DNA of 7,617 bases, taken from assembly GCA_029939445.1 (NCBI GenBank), contig JAOZSY010000130.1:1-7617 (forward strand). Reading direction: 5' to 3'. Each line of letters begins with the position of its first letter. The first letter of the stretch is position 1. The notes beneath the pieces were generated by a model. It was not told the origin of the DNA and made no database searches. It saw only the letters and a program-made list of their open reading frames with translations. A program made the position numbers and the translations under genes. This DNA comes from Bacteroidales bacterium. Its GTDB lineage: Bacteria > Bacteroidota > Bacteroidia > Bacteroidales > UBA1556. Positions 1 to 6,233 of the stretch are shown here, piece by piece.

Positions 1-165
1 AATTTTCTTATTTGAAATTCTGAATGCATTATTTACTACAGCATGAATAATGGTCAATAATGCGAATAGAACAATCAGAATAGGTGTAAAGCTTCTAAAA
101 GTAGGAAGGCTCGTTATAACTAATATAAGAGCAATAAAACTGAGTTTTGGAAGCATCTCTTTCAT
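1..165 (-). CDS. Partial membrane protein, probably O-antigen ligase/polymerase family (N-terminus only)
   Basis: An open frame starts at the ATG at 165-163 and runs 55 codons without a stop to the left edge, so the protein is cut by the window. It begins MKEMLPKLSFIALILVI and has two hydrophobic stretches, about residues 8-19 and 27-44, joined by a short turn (TSLPTFRSF). A basic segment ending in RISNKKI follows the second. The pattern of two N-terminal membrane helices with a Pro-containing loop and then basic residues resembles Bacteroidetes O-antigen ligase (WaaL/Wzy_C-like) proteins. The catalytic periplasmic loop lies outside the window, so the family is inference. The ATG directly follows the TAA of the deacetylase-like gene with no spacer, which indicates coupling in the same operon. 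Since wzy is already present at 2104-3384, a ligase is more likely than a second polymerase, although another membrane protein cannot be excluded. Confidence 0.7.
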   Translation of the reverse strand, partial: MKEMLPKLSFIALILVITSLPTFRSFTPILIVLFALLTIIHAVVNNAFRISNKKI

Positions 166-972
166 TTACTTCGTATTAAGATTTTTTACTGCAGTATTAT
201 AATCAATAAATTCATATCCTTTACTTTTGCAATATGCAATAATTTGTATATACCAGTTTTTCCAAGACAGAAAAGAATCGTCGAAATATCTATCATGGAA
301 AAGAACAGTTAAATATTCAATATTAGCATCTTCTGCTTCCTGAATTTTTATAATGGTAGAAGCAACCGCCTCTTCCGTTGTTTTCGACTGCCATTTTTTC
401 CCAGCCTCCATTTCATAACCTTCCATTATATGCAAAGGAAACTCATGCATACTATCTATCTTATAATGCTTTTTTATCCCATAGTCGGTAGAGTCAAATA
501 AATAACCCGCCTTTGCCAAATTCGAAAAAGTGTTTTCATCATTACGAAGGTAATGCATTCTTATGCCAAAATCATCAAGGCCCGAAATAGATTTAAAAGT
601 ATCATATTCTAATTTCACATCATCAGCATTATTGTAAGCAATACCATGCACACCACAATTTACACCTCTGCTCACTATTTTCTTAATCCATTTTTCTGCT
701 AAATCAATACTATAATCCAGTCCAACACCATTATTGACCCCAATAAAAAATGTAGCTGGTACATCATGTTTTTCATTGAAATCCATAAGTTCAGAAATAT
801 TATTCCACTTATTAGCCATCGTATATTTTAGGCGTAGCATAAACTCCTTAAACGATATTTTACCCAATAAGAACTCAATCTTTCGTCTAGCAAAAAACTT
901 AGGAATAAAACTACCCTTTAAGTGCTCACTAGCAGTAATATGATCAACATCATGCGAAACAATTATTTTCAT
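166..972 (-). CDS. Polysaccharide deacetylase-like protein (CE4-type fold, variant metal site)
   Basis: This 268-residue protein has no signal peptide and is probably cytoplasmic. It carries the pattern of NodB/CE4-type deacetylases in order: SHDVDH (residues 6-11, with D8 and D10 in the place of the catalytic and metal-binding Asp pair), ATFFIGV (73-79, second beta strand), GVHGIAY (107-113, metal His at H109), RMHY (137-140, in place of the classical RxPY), AGYLFDST (154-161), and FHDRYF (225-230, in place of the C-terminal Leu-His motif). The second histidine of the HSxxH motif is Tyr113. I recall related Bacteroidetes proteins with an RxHYLR motif and a missing second His, so this may be a normal subfamily form. 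Family knowledge suggests hydrolysis of N- or O-acetyl groups on a sugar, but the substrate is unknown. The start ATG overlaps the upstream glycosyltransferase stop by 4 nt (ATGA), and the next gene abuts its stop. Confidence 0.85.
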   Translation of the reverse strand: MKIIVSHDVDHITASEHLKGSFIPKFFARRKIEFLLGKISFKEFMLRLKYTMANKWNNISELMDFNEKHDVPATFFIGVNNGVGLDYSIDLAEKWIKKIVSRGVNCGVHGIAYNNADDVKLEYDTFKSISGLDDFGIRMHYLRNDENTFSNLAKAGYLFDSTDYGIKKHYKIDSMHEFPLHIMEGYEMEAGKKWQSKTTEEAVASTIIKIQEAEDANIEYLTVLFHDRYFDDSFLSWKNWYIQIIAYCKSKGYEFIDYNTAVKNLNTK

Positions 973-2111
973 ATGCTCATATTAGAATATAATTCAAAAT
1001 AATCCTTGGATATTTTATCCCAATTGAAATTACCAATTGCAGTTTCAGAATATTTCTGAATGTCGTTATAATTATCTATAATACTGGAAATTCCTCTTGC
1101 AATATCCTCCGGGCTATGAGGATTTACAGAGAATCCTATCTTTCCGTCTTCAAAATGATTATCAAACCCTTCCCCTTTTGTATATATCACAGGTAGTCCT
1201 TGCGATATAGCTTCGGCATATACAAGTCCAAAACTCTCAGTATAAGAAGCCATAACAAAGATATCTGCATTTCGGTATTCTTCAAGCATTCCTTGTTTAT
1301 CTCTAGCCTTTATAATAGACACATTGTTGTTGCCATTAGCCGCCTGCTTAAGCAATTTAAGATAAGCTGCACTATCGTTATGGCCTTCGCCAACAATATT
1401 ATAATGAACATCAATCCCTTGTTTCGAAAGAATATTAACTGCTTTTATAACATTCAAAAGATTCTTATTTCTAACAAATTCTCCAGCATAAACTAAGGTA
1501 AACTTATTATCCTTTTTATTTCTTATAGTATTCTTATTATCAAACCAAAAATGATTTATACCGTTTGGAATTACTATCGACTTCTCTTCTATTGACTTTG
1601 TATCCTTCGGCAAAACATAATTGCTAATTAACCTCTGCCTATACGAATAAGATAGAAACACTATTTTATGAGCATTATTGAGAATTTCACGGCCCAAGGG
1701 TCTCAAATAAATAAGAAATTTGAAAAACTCATTAACATCCACATTTCTAATGGCAATGATATAAGGTATTTTATACTTTTTATAATAGTGAAGAGCCACC
1801 GCCCCATCAGAGAAAAGTGTATGGGCATGGATAATATCAAAGTCTTTTACATCTATTTCATTATCAATTTTACTTATTGTTTTTTTTATCTTAAGATTAA
1901 AAAACACCCTATAAAAAATTGAACTAACCACTAAGGAATATATTATTTTTACATTCTCGCGAATAATATCATAGTTTTTTGCATCCTTGATATCTCGTAT
2001 TGGTACAAAAACTGTTTGAGAAACACTAAACTTGCTTATTGCCAATATCATATCGTGGTACACCTTACGAGCCCAGTATCCATTAGCAATATGTAGAATA
2101 CGTTTATTCAT
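969..2111 (-). CDS. GT4-family glycosyltransferase (GT-B fold)
   Basis: This 380-residue retaining glycosyltransferase should transfer a sugar from a nucleotide donor to the growing lipid-linked repeat unit on the cytoplasmic face. Visible GT-B features are an N-terminal domain with ILHIANGYWARK (5-16), FDIIHAHTLFSDG (91-103) and IRNVD (121-125); the linker IPNGI (181-185); and a donor-binding C-terminal domain with YAGEFVRNKNL (208-218), VGEG (240-243) and an intact EX7E motif in ESFGLVYAE (E292 and E300). Donor and acceptor cannot be read from the sequence. I chose the ATG at 2111-2109, giving MNKRILHIANGYW, which is the usual GT4 beginning and overlaps the wzy stop by 8 nt. An in-frame GTG two codons upstream (2117) is possible but adds only Met-Leu. 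The downstream deacetylase-like gene overlaps by 4 nt. No irregularities are seen. Confidence 0.93.
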   Translation of the reverse strand: MNKRILHIANGYWARKVYHDMILAISKFSVSQTVFVPIRDIKDAKNYDIIRENVKIIYSLVVSSIFYRVFFNLKIKKTISKIDNEIDVKDFDIIHAHTLFSDGAVALHYYKKYKIPYIIAIRNVDVNEFFKFLIYLRPLGREILNNAHKIVFLSYSYRQRLISNYVLPKDTKSIEEKSIVIPNGINHFWFDNKNTIRNKKDNKFTLVYAGEFVRNKNLLNVIKAVNILSKQGIDVHYNIVGEGHNDSAAYLKLLKQAANGNNNVSIIKARDKQGMLEEYRNADIFVMASYTESFGLVYAEAISQGLPVIYTKGEGFDNHFEDGKIGFSVNPHSPEDIARGISSIIDNYNDIQKYSETAIGNFNWDKISKDYFELYSNMSI

Positions 2112-3384
2112 CAGCACTGTTTCTTAGAAAGAATGTAAAAATAATCAATAAAAAGACTAATCCGTGAGTTAATAATAAGGTGGATAATAAACTTGAATTT
2201 AGATAAAAGATATAGGCGAAAACAATACCAAAATAATGTGGCGAAATATTTAGGTTTCTAATAATAACAAAAACAAACCCATAAATTGCTGCATGAAGTA
2301 TTAATCCAATATAACCAAAACTAATAAAGCCCTCTGTCAATATTCCTATATTAGCATTAAGGCCCTTAAAACCCATAATATCCTCACCTATAAACATAGT
2401 AAGATCTTTATTGTTTAGATCTATTTCACTAAAGAAACTTCCAAAAGGACTATGCGCCCATAGCGAAAAATTATCATTGAAATATTGATAATAGATATTA
2501 TCCAAACTTGGAGGAATAAAAAATACTCTCCGAATAAAAGCCCCTGTAACCATATTAGAATTAAAGAAAAAGGACATAATAAATCCTAATATTATTAAAG
2601 AAATAATCATAAAGGAGAATAGCTTAAACTTATCCTTCCAATGTTTTCCATAATAGAAGAAAACTGCTATTATACCTCCAATAAGAACACTTTTGGTAGC
2701 GCTACAAAGAAATAAATATGCAATAGCCATTACTGATATTATTAGGATATAATACTTCTTACTACTAATGGAATAAATTATCAGTATTGGGAATAATACT
2801 CTACTTAATGGAGACATTAGATAACCCAATATTGGTATATTAATATTTCGAAAAAGATCCCTTGTTTCGTAAATCTGGTTTTTATCTAACAATAAATTAT
2901 CAAATGAAACATAGGACCAATAATAATATACAAATGGTATAAACAGAATTGCTGATAATAAAAATATAACTTTAATATTATTTGCTAAGCTAATTTCTGG
3001 CAAGCTAATTTTCTTAATCTCTATAAAATCTGCCAAGAAAATAGCTATAAGTAGAACCATATTCTGAATAACTATATAGAAAGAAATATCGGGTAAATAA
3101 GTAAATAAAATAGCAGAACTATAGTACTGCATTATTAATAGGATATACCATATTAGTTTAATAAAATCGTTCCGAATAAAACTACCAACCAGCGTAATAA
3201 GTAATGAAAAAAATGTTACGCTAACGAACCTAATTGTATCAAATTCAAAAAGAAAAGGAATATAGCTAATTTTAAAATTAACACTAATATCAAATACGTA
3301 GGACAGATTTAATAAAACAAAGATAGCAAGACTTGTATAAACATACAGCCTATTACTTTCAATAAGAGATATTAATCGGTTCAT
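2104..3384 (-). CDS. wzy: O-antigen/oligosaccharide repeat-unit polymerase Wzy
   Basis: This 426-residue, very hydrophobic inner-membrane protein should join lipid-linked repeat units at the periplasmic face. I see about 11-12 membrane segments, near residues 14-30, 50-70, 75-96, 100-119, 137-157, 184-205, 211-227, 231-246, 255-275, 350-375, 383-402 and 405-420. The family pattern appears in ETRDLFRNINIPILGYL (173-189), SATKSVLIGG (228-237) and a large polar loop of about 276-345. The loop contains RRVFFIPPSLDNIYYQYF (285-302) and is followed by GLNANIGILTEGFISFGYIG (341-360), the Gly-rich helix typical of repeat-unit polymerases. Wzy sequences diverge strongly, so the name rests on topology, these patterns and the position between wzx and a glycosyltransferase. 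The start ATG overlaps the wzx stop by 4 nt, and the stop overlaps the next gene's ATG region by 8 nt. The linkage formed cannot be predicted. Confidence 0.87.
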   Translation of the reverse strand: MNRLISLIESNRLYVYTSLAIFVLLNLSYVFDISVNFKISYIPFLFEFDTIRFVSVTFFSLLITLVGSFIRNDFIKLIWYILLIMQYYSSAILFTYLPDISFYIVIQNMVLLIAIFLADFIEIKKISLPEISLANNIKVIFLLSAILFIPFVYYYWSYVSFDNLLLDKNQIYETRDLFRNINIPILGYLMSPLSRVLFPILIIYSISSKKYYILIISVMAIAYLFLCSATKSVLIGGIIAVFFYYGKHWKDKFKLFSFMIISLIILGFIMSFFFNSNMVTGAFIRRVFFIPPSLDNIYYQYFNDNFSLWAHSPFGSFFSEIDLNNKDLTMFIGEDIMGFKGLNANIGILTEGFISFGYIGLILHAAIYGFVFVIIRNLNISPHYFGIVFAYIFYLNSSLLSTLLLTHGLVFLLIIFTFFLRNSADE

Positions 3385-4649
3385 ATACTTCTATCATATT
3401 TATATGCTTTTATGAATATAATTACACCGTAAAGCAGATAAACACCTGCTCCAATATTACCATATGCAATCAGGAATGAAGAGATAGACTCAAATGGAAT
3501 AAAGAATAAAGCATAAATAATAAAAAACTTGGAAACTTGCCATATTGCATTTGCTCTAAATTCTTTTAATGCAATAAGCACTTGCCCCAAGGGCGAAAAA
3601 AGAAAAGATACCGAGAAAAACAGAATTAAATATTGAGCGTAAACACCGGATTTTTCGAATGCATCGCCTAGAAATATTTTAAAACTTATGGGTCCTAGAA
3701 AAGTTATAAATACTGTAAATGCCACCGCTATTGCAGTCATCATTAATACTAATAACTTAAGATCAGGAATTATTTTAGCTTTCTTACTTACATTTTCGGA
3801 AACTCGTTGCAATACCACCTGCCCTAATGATACTGAAACAAAAGCTGCAGGAACGGCAAGAAGTCTTTGAGTAGCTTCCAAATAACCCACATCCTCGATG
3901 CTAAACTTTGATAAAACTATAAAAGTAAGAGATGCCGTGAAGAAGCTATTTAGTAATTCTGGTAAAAGATTATATTTTGGCAAATCAATATATTCTTTGG
4001 CAATATGCTTCATTAATCTAAAATTAAAGAAACGCTTATCTATACTAATACCTTTAAAACTCTGAAAATAGGCAGTAATAAAATAAGCAATATTACCAAG
4101 CAAATCACCCACAAATAAGCCAGAAGACTTTAAAGCCGGACCAAAGCCAACTCCCATACCTATTTGCACAGCTCCCTCTACTCCGCGCCTACTAACCTTA
4201 CTTAATGATGATGCCAAAAACTTCTTTTCTCGAATAAGGAAATAGTTTATGGAATTGTAAAGAGAATAGAATAAGGTGCTAAATGGCAATAAATATAAGG
4301 TGGATGAGTATCTAGGGTTAATGTCTAAATAGTTAATAATAGAATCCTTAAAAAGCACTATTACCAAAAAAGTAATAATGGTAAAGAATAAAGCTGACAA
4401 CACTGAAATAAGAAGAATTATTTGTGCCTTAATTTTATTTTTCGGCAAAATAACTCCCATATCATATTTAAGAGCAAAAACCACGAAAAGGATTCCTAGT
4501 ATTTTCAGATAAATATCGAAAACTCCAAAATCTTCAGGAGTAAAAACACGCTTGAGAATTGGCTGCAACGCAATAGGTACAACCTGTGCTAATACGGTTC
4601 CACTAATTAGAATACTTAAGTTTTTATATATGGAATCTTTTTTAAACAA
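3381..4649 (-). CDS. wzx: Polysaccharide/lipid-linked oligosaccharide flippase Wzx (TTG start proposed)
   Basis: This is an integral membrane flippase of the polysaccharide-synthase/MOP (MATE-like) superfamily, expected to move the lipid-linked repeat unit across the inner membrane. From the proposed TTG at 4649 it has 422 residues, which is normal for the family. It begins MFKKDSIYKNLSILISGT, a basic stretch leading into the first helix. Key stretches are the first-helix block with FTPEDFGVFDIYLKILG about 25 residues later, and a central LPKYNLLPELLNSFFTASL followed by VGYLEATQRLLAVPAAFVS, the Pro-Lys-Tyr and VGxY/L patterns usual in Bacteroidetes LPS and capsule flippases. About 12-14 helices are visible. 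No ATG is available in the frame. The longer ORF begins at TTG 4709, but its first 20 codons are polar and coincide with a good promoter (TTG-N22-TATATTTG), so I prefer 4649, which has an A-rich leader. The stop overlaps wzy by 4 nt. Confidence 0.87.
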   Translation of the reverse strand: MFKKDSIYKNLSILISGTVLAQVVPIALQPILKRVFTPEDFGVFDIYLKILGILFVVFALKYDMGVILPKNKIKAQIILLISVLSALFFTIITFLVIVLFKDSIINYLDINPRYSSTLYLLPFSTLFYSLYNSINYFLIREKKFLASSLSKVSRRGVEGAVQIGMGVGFGPALKSSGLFVGDLLGNIAYFITAYFQSFKGISIDKRFFNFRLMKHIAKEYIDLPKYNLLPELLNSFFTASLTFIVLSKFSIEDVGYLEATQRLLAVPAAFVSVSLGQVVLQRVSENVSKKAKIIPDLKLLVLMMTAIAVAFTVFITFLGPISFKIFLGDAFEKSGVYAQYLILFFSVSFLFSPLGQVLIALKEFRANAIWQVSKFFIIYALFFIPFESISSFLIAYGNIGAGVYLLYGVIIFIKAYKYDRSI

Positions 4650-4864
4650 TTCGTTTTTTTTAATTTTATAATAATGCAAATATAAGGTAAACTGATACTC
4701 TTCTACCAATTTTTGTTAATAGGAGATTAAAATATATAATCAGTATTCAGTGGGTCGGTATTCTGTAAAAGAATGTAGAATACTAATTGCTATTTATTTT
4801 TTACCATTTACAGTTTATTGACATAATTAGGATTCAAATATCGACTTTTGCAATGGTCTTATAT
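4650..4864. other. Intergenic region upstream of the wzx operon
   Basis: These 215 bp between the ATPase stop and the proposed wzx start hold the wzx promoter (4677-4709) and an A-rich leader on the minus strand. They also hold several short inverted repeats: AGTATTC at 4742-4748 with GAATACT at 4778-4784; ATTCT at 4760-4764 with AGAAT at 4770-4774; and CTGTAAA at 4763-4769 with TTTACAG at 4807-4813. None is followed by a clear U-tract on the minus strand, so I do not call a terminator for the ATPase. I see no small gene here. Confidence 0.6.
4677..4709 (-). promoter_or_regulatory. Putative Bacteroidota promoter for the wzx operon
   Basis: On the minus strand the -7 element TATATTTG (4684-4677) matches the Bacteroidota consensus TAnnTTTG exactly. 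A TTG lies at 4709-4707, 22 bp upstream, inside the reported 17-23 bp range for the -33 element. The expected transcription start is near 4670, leaving a leader of about 20 nt that is rich in A (AAAATTAAAAAAAACGAA) just before the TTG start at 4649. The placement explains why the wzx frame opens upstream of the functional gene start. Such motifs are short and common in AT-rich DNA, so this is a prediction. Confidence 0.55.
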
Positions 4865-6043
4865 CTAATAAATAGCACCTCCATACAGAAAGTTCAGAAA
4901 ACCACTTCCTGGAGTTTGTAAACCCACTAAAGCTGTTTTACTTATATCAATGCTACTTGCCCGGCGTTGCAATGTTTTATAATCACTAGCAGTTGGCGTT
5001 TCTTTTACCTCAATAGCAATATTTTCATCCAAAATAAAATCTATCTCCTGCCCTGTACGTTTGGCGTAATACTTAATCTCACCTATTAGTGATAGCTGAT
5101 TAGCAATGGCATTTTCAAAATTAGCGCCACTAGTTATATTAGAAAAAGTATTAAGAATTCCATTATCCGTAAAGTACAACTTCTGCTGTAATGCTATTTC
5201 GCGATCAGCATTTTTTACAAAAGGCTTAACTAGTCTTATAAAATAAGTGTTTTCTAAAAACAAAAGATAGTCCTTTACTTTTTGCCTACTTATGCCACTA
5301 ATACTTGATAGTTTAGTATAGTCAATCTTACTCCCAACCCTTGCACTAAGTAGCTTTATTAGCTTATACAATTCATCAACATTGGTGAAATCTGACAGAA
5401 ATAATATGTCAAACTTTAAATATGAATTAGTAATATCTTTTAATAGCTCTACCTTTTCAGCTCTATCTTTCTCCAACACTACTTCCGGGAAGCCTCCAAA
5501 CTGTATATACTCACGGTATAGTGAATTATACTTTGAAATAAAATGCTGATTCGTAAAATCGAAGCCAAATTTAGGAAGTTTTGTATTAACGCCTTTAAAA
5601 ATAAGAAATTCCTTAAAATCTAGAGGCCAAAGTTCAAAAATTCTTTTTCTGCCAGCAAGGCTCTCCGTAAAAGCACCTTTCATATAATACGAACTTGAAC
5701 CACTAACTACAAATTTAACATTATAGTTATCATAAATATACTTCATGAAACTTGCTATATTCTTAATTAGCTGTATTTCATCAAGAAATATATAGGCTTT
5801 CTTATCAAAATCCACTCCTTCTATCTCCAAAGACTGAATAATATTATCATAGCTCGAAGTATTGAAAATATCCCTATTCTCTAGTTTCTCTAAATCAAGA
5901 AAAAGCTTATTTGTATCTTCTATCTTTTCGTATAAATACTTAAGAGCAGTAGTTTTGCCTATACGACGCAAACCCGTAATAGCAATTATTTGCCTTATTT
6001 GTATAGCTTTTTCTAGCTCAGGATATTTATTTCGTAAAAACAT
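4865..6043 (-). CDS. AAA_14/DUF4143 family ATPase (stand-alone)
   Basis: This 392-residue protein (ATG at 6043) is a P-loop ATPase of the AAA_14 plus DUF4143 architecture, common as single genes in Bacteroidetes and archaea, with largely unknown biological role. Visible in order: Walker A GLRRIGKTT (24-32); Walker B IFLDEIQ (85-91); sensor strand VVSGSSS (112-118); LAGRKR (129-134), a likely arginine-finger region; the family signature FGGFPE (182-187); a winged-helix-like segment around 240-275 (DYTKLSSISGISRQKVKDYL); and a C-terminal part with EIDFIL (333-338) and IEVKE (344-348). The last pair resembles the D...ExK core of PD-(D/E)XK folds and is a usual trait of DUF4143. No TM segments or signal peptide. 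It is unrelated to glycan synthesis and separates the WbuB-like gene from wzx. A TTG at 6058 would add five residues but overlaps the -7 element, so I prefer the ATG. Confidence 0.9.
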   Translation of the reverse strand: MFLRNKYPELEKAIQIRQIIAITGLRRIGKTTALKYLYEKIEDTNKLFLDLEKLENRDIFNTSSYDNIIQSLEIEGVDFDKKAYIFLDEIQLIKNIASFMKYIYDNYNVKFVVSGSSSYYMKGAFTESLAGRKRIFELWPLDFKEFLIFKGVNTKLPKFGFDFTNQHFISKYNSLYREYIQFGGFPEVVLEKDRAEKVELLKDITNSYLKFDILFLSDFTNVDELYKLIKLLSARVGSKIDYTKLSSISGISRQKVKDYLLFLENTYFIRLVKPFVKNADREIALQQKLYFTDNGILNTFSNITSGANFENAIANQLSLIGEIKYYAKRTGQEIDFILDENIAIEVKETPTASDYKTLQRRASSIDISKTALVGLQTPGSGFLNFLYGGAIY

Positions 6044-6047
6044 TTTA

Positions 6048-6080
6048 CAAAAATACAATAAATATATATATATAATACAA
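6048..6080 (-). promoter_or_regulatory. Putative promoter of the DUF4143 ATPase
   Basis: On the minus strand TATTTTTG at 6055-6048 matches the Bacteroidota -7 consensus TAnnTTTG exactly. A TTG sits at 6080-6078, 22 bp upstream, the same spacing as in the wzx promoter. Only four bases (TAAA) separate the -7 element from the ATG at 6043, so a transcript from here would be leaderless or nearly so. The spacer between the two elements is an alternating AT run, which should melt easily. This is predicted from motif and spacing only. Confidence 0.5.
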
Positions 6081-6233
6081 CTTTATTATAAATATAAGTA
6101 TTATTGTATCACTTTATTTAATTTTCTATTTATAATAGTATTACTATTCGTTATTTTAATTATCATATAGTATTATTATACTATAGAATATTCTATTTAT
6201 CAGTATATTAGATTATTTGAATCAACTTAGTAT
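6059..6233. other. Very AT-rich spacer with three consecutive palindromes
   Basis: This 175-bp spacer between the WbuB-like gene and the ATPase is almost entirely A and T. It carries an alternating AT tract at about 6061-6074 and three short perfect inverted repeats in a row: AATAGTA/TACTATT at 6134-6148 (1-nt centre), ATAGTAT/ATACTAT at 6167-6184 (4-nt loop) and the continuous palindrome ATAGAATATTCTAT at 6183-6196. The three share the core ATAGtAt/ATAGaAT. They could be binding sites for a dimeric regulator or simply a by-product of base composition. No small coding sequence is supported; the plus-strand open frame reaching into this region is the antisense of the ATPase. Confidence 0.6.

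Noticed and set aside
734..1922. Plus-strand open frames at 734-943, 1200-1496 and 1668-1922
   Set aside because: All lie opposite the deacetylase-like gene and the GT4 gene, whose reading frames show clear family motifs. The antisense translations show no recognisable domain.
3688..3870. Plus-strand open frame opposite wzx
   Set aside because: Short shadow of the flippase frame, no motifs.
4834..4853. GATATTTG on the minus strand as an additional promoter upstream of wzx
   Set aside because: It deviates from TAnnTTTG at the first base and the nearest upstream TTG is only about 9 bp away, far short of the usual spacing. The element at 4677-4709 is much better.
4865..6058. Insertion sequence or transposase identity for the gene between the WbuB-like gene and wzx
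   Set aside because: The protein shows Walker A and B, FGGFPE and DUF4143 features, not a transposase catalytic core, and I see no terminal inverted repeats or target duplications at its borders.
5862..6170. Plus-strand open frame of 102 codons running into the AT-rich spacer
   Set aside because: It is antisense to the well-supported ATPase for most of its length and its C-terminal part is a low-complexity Ile/Tyr/Leu run produced by AT-rich DNA. No family resemblance.
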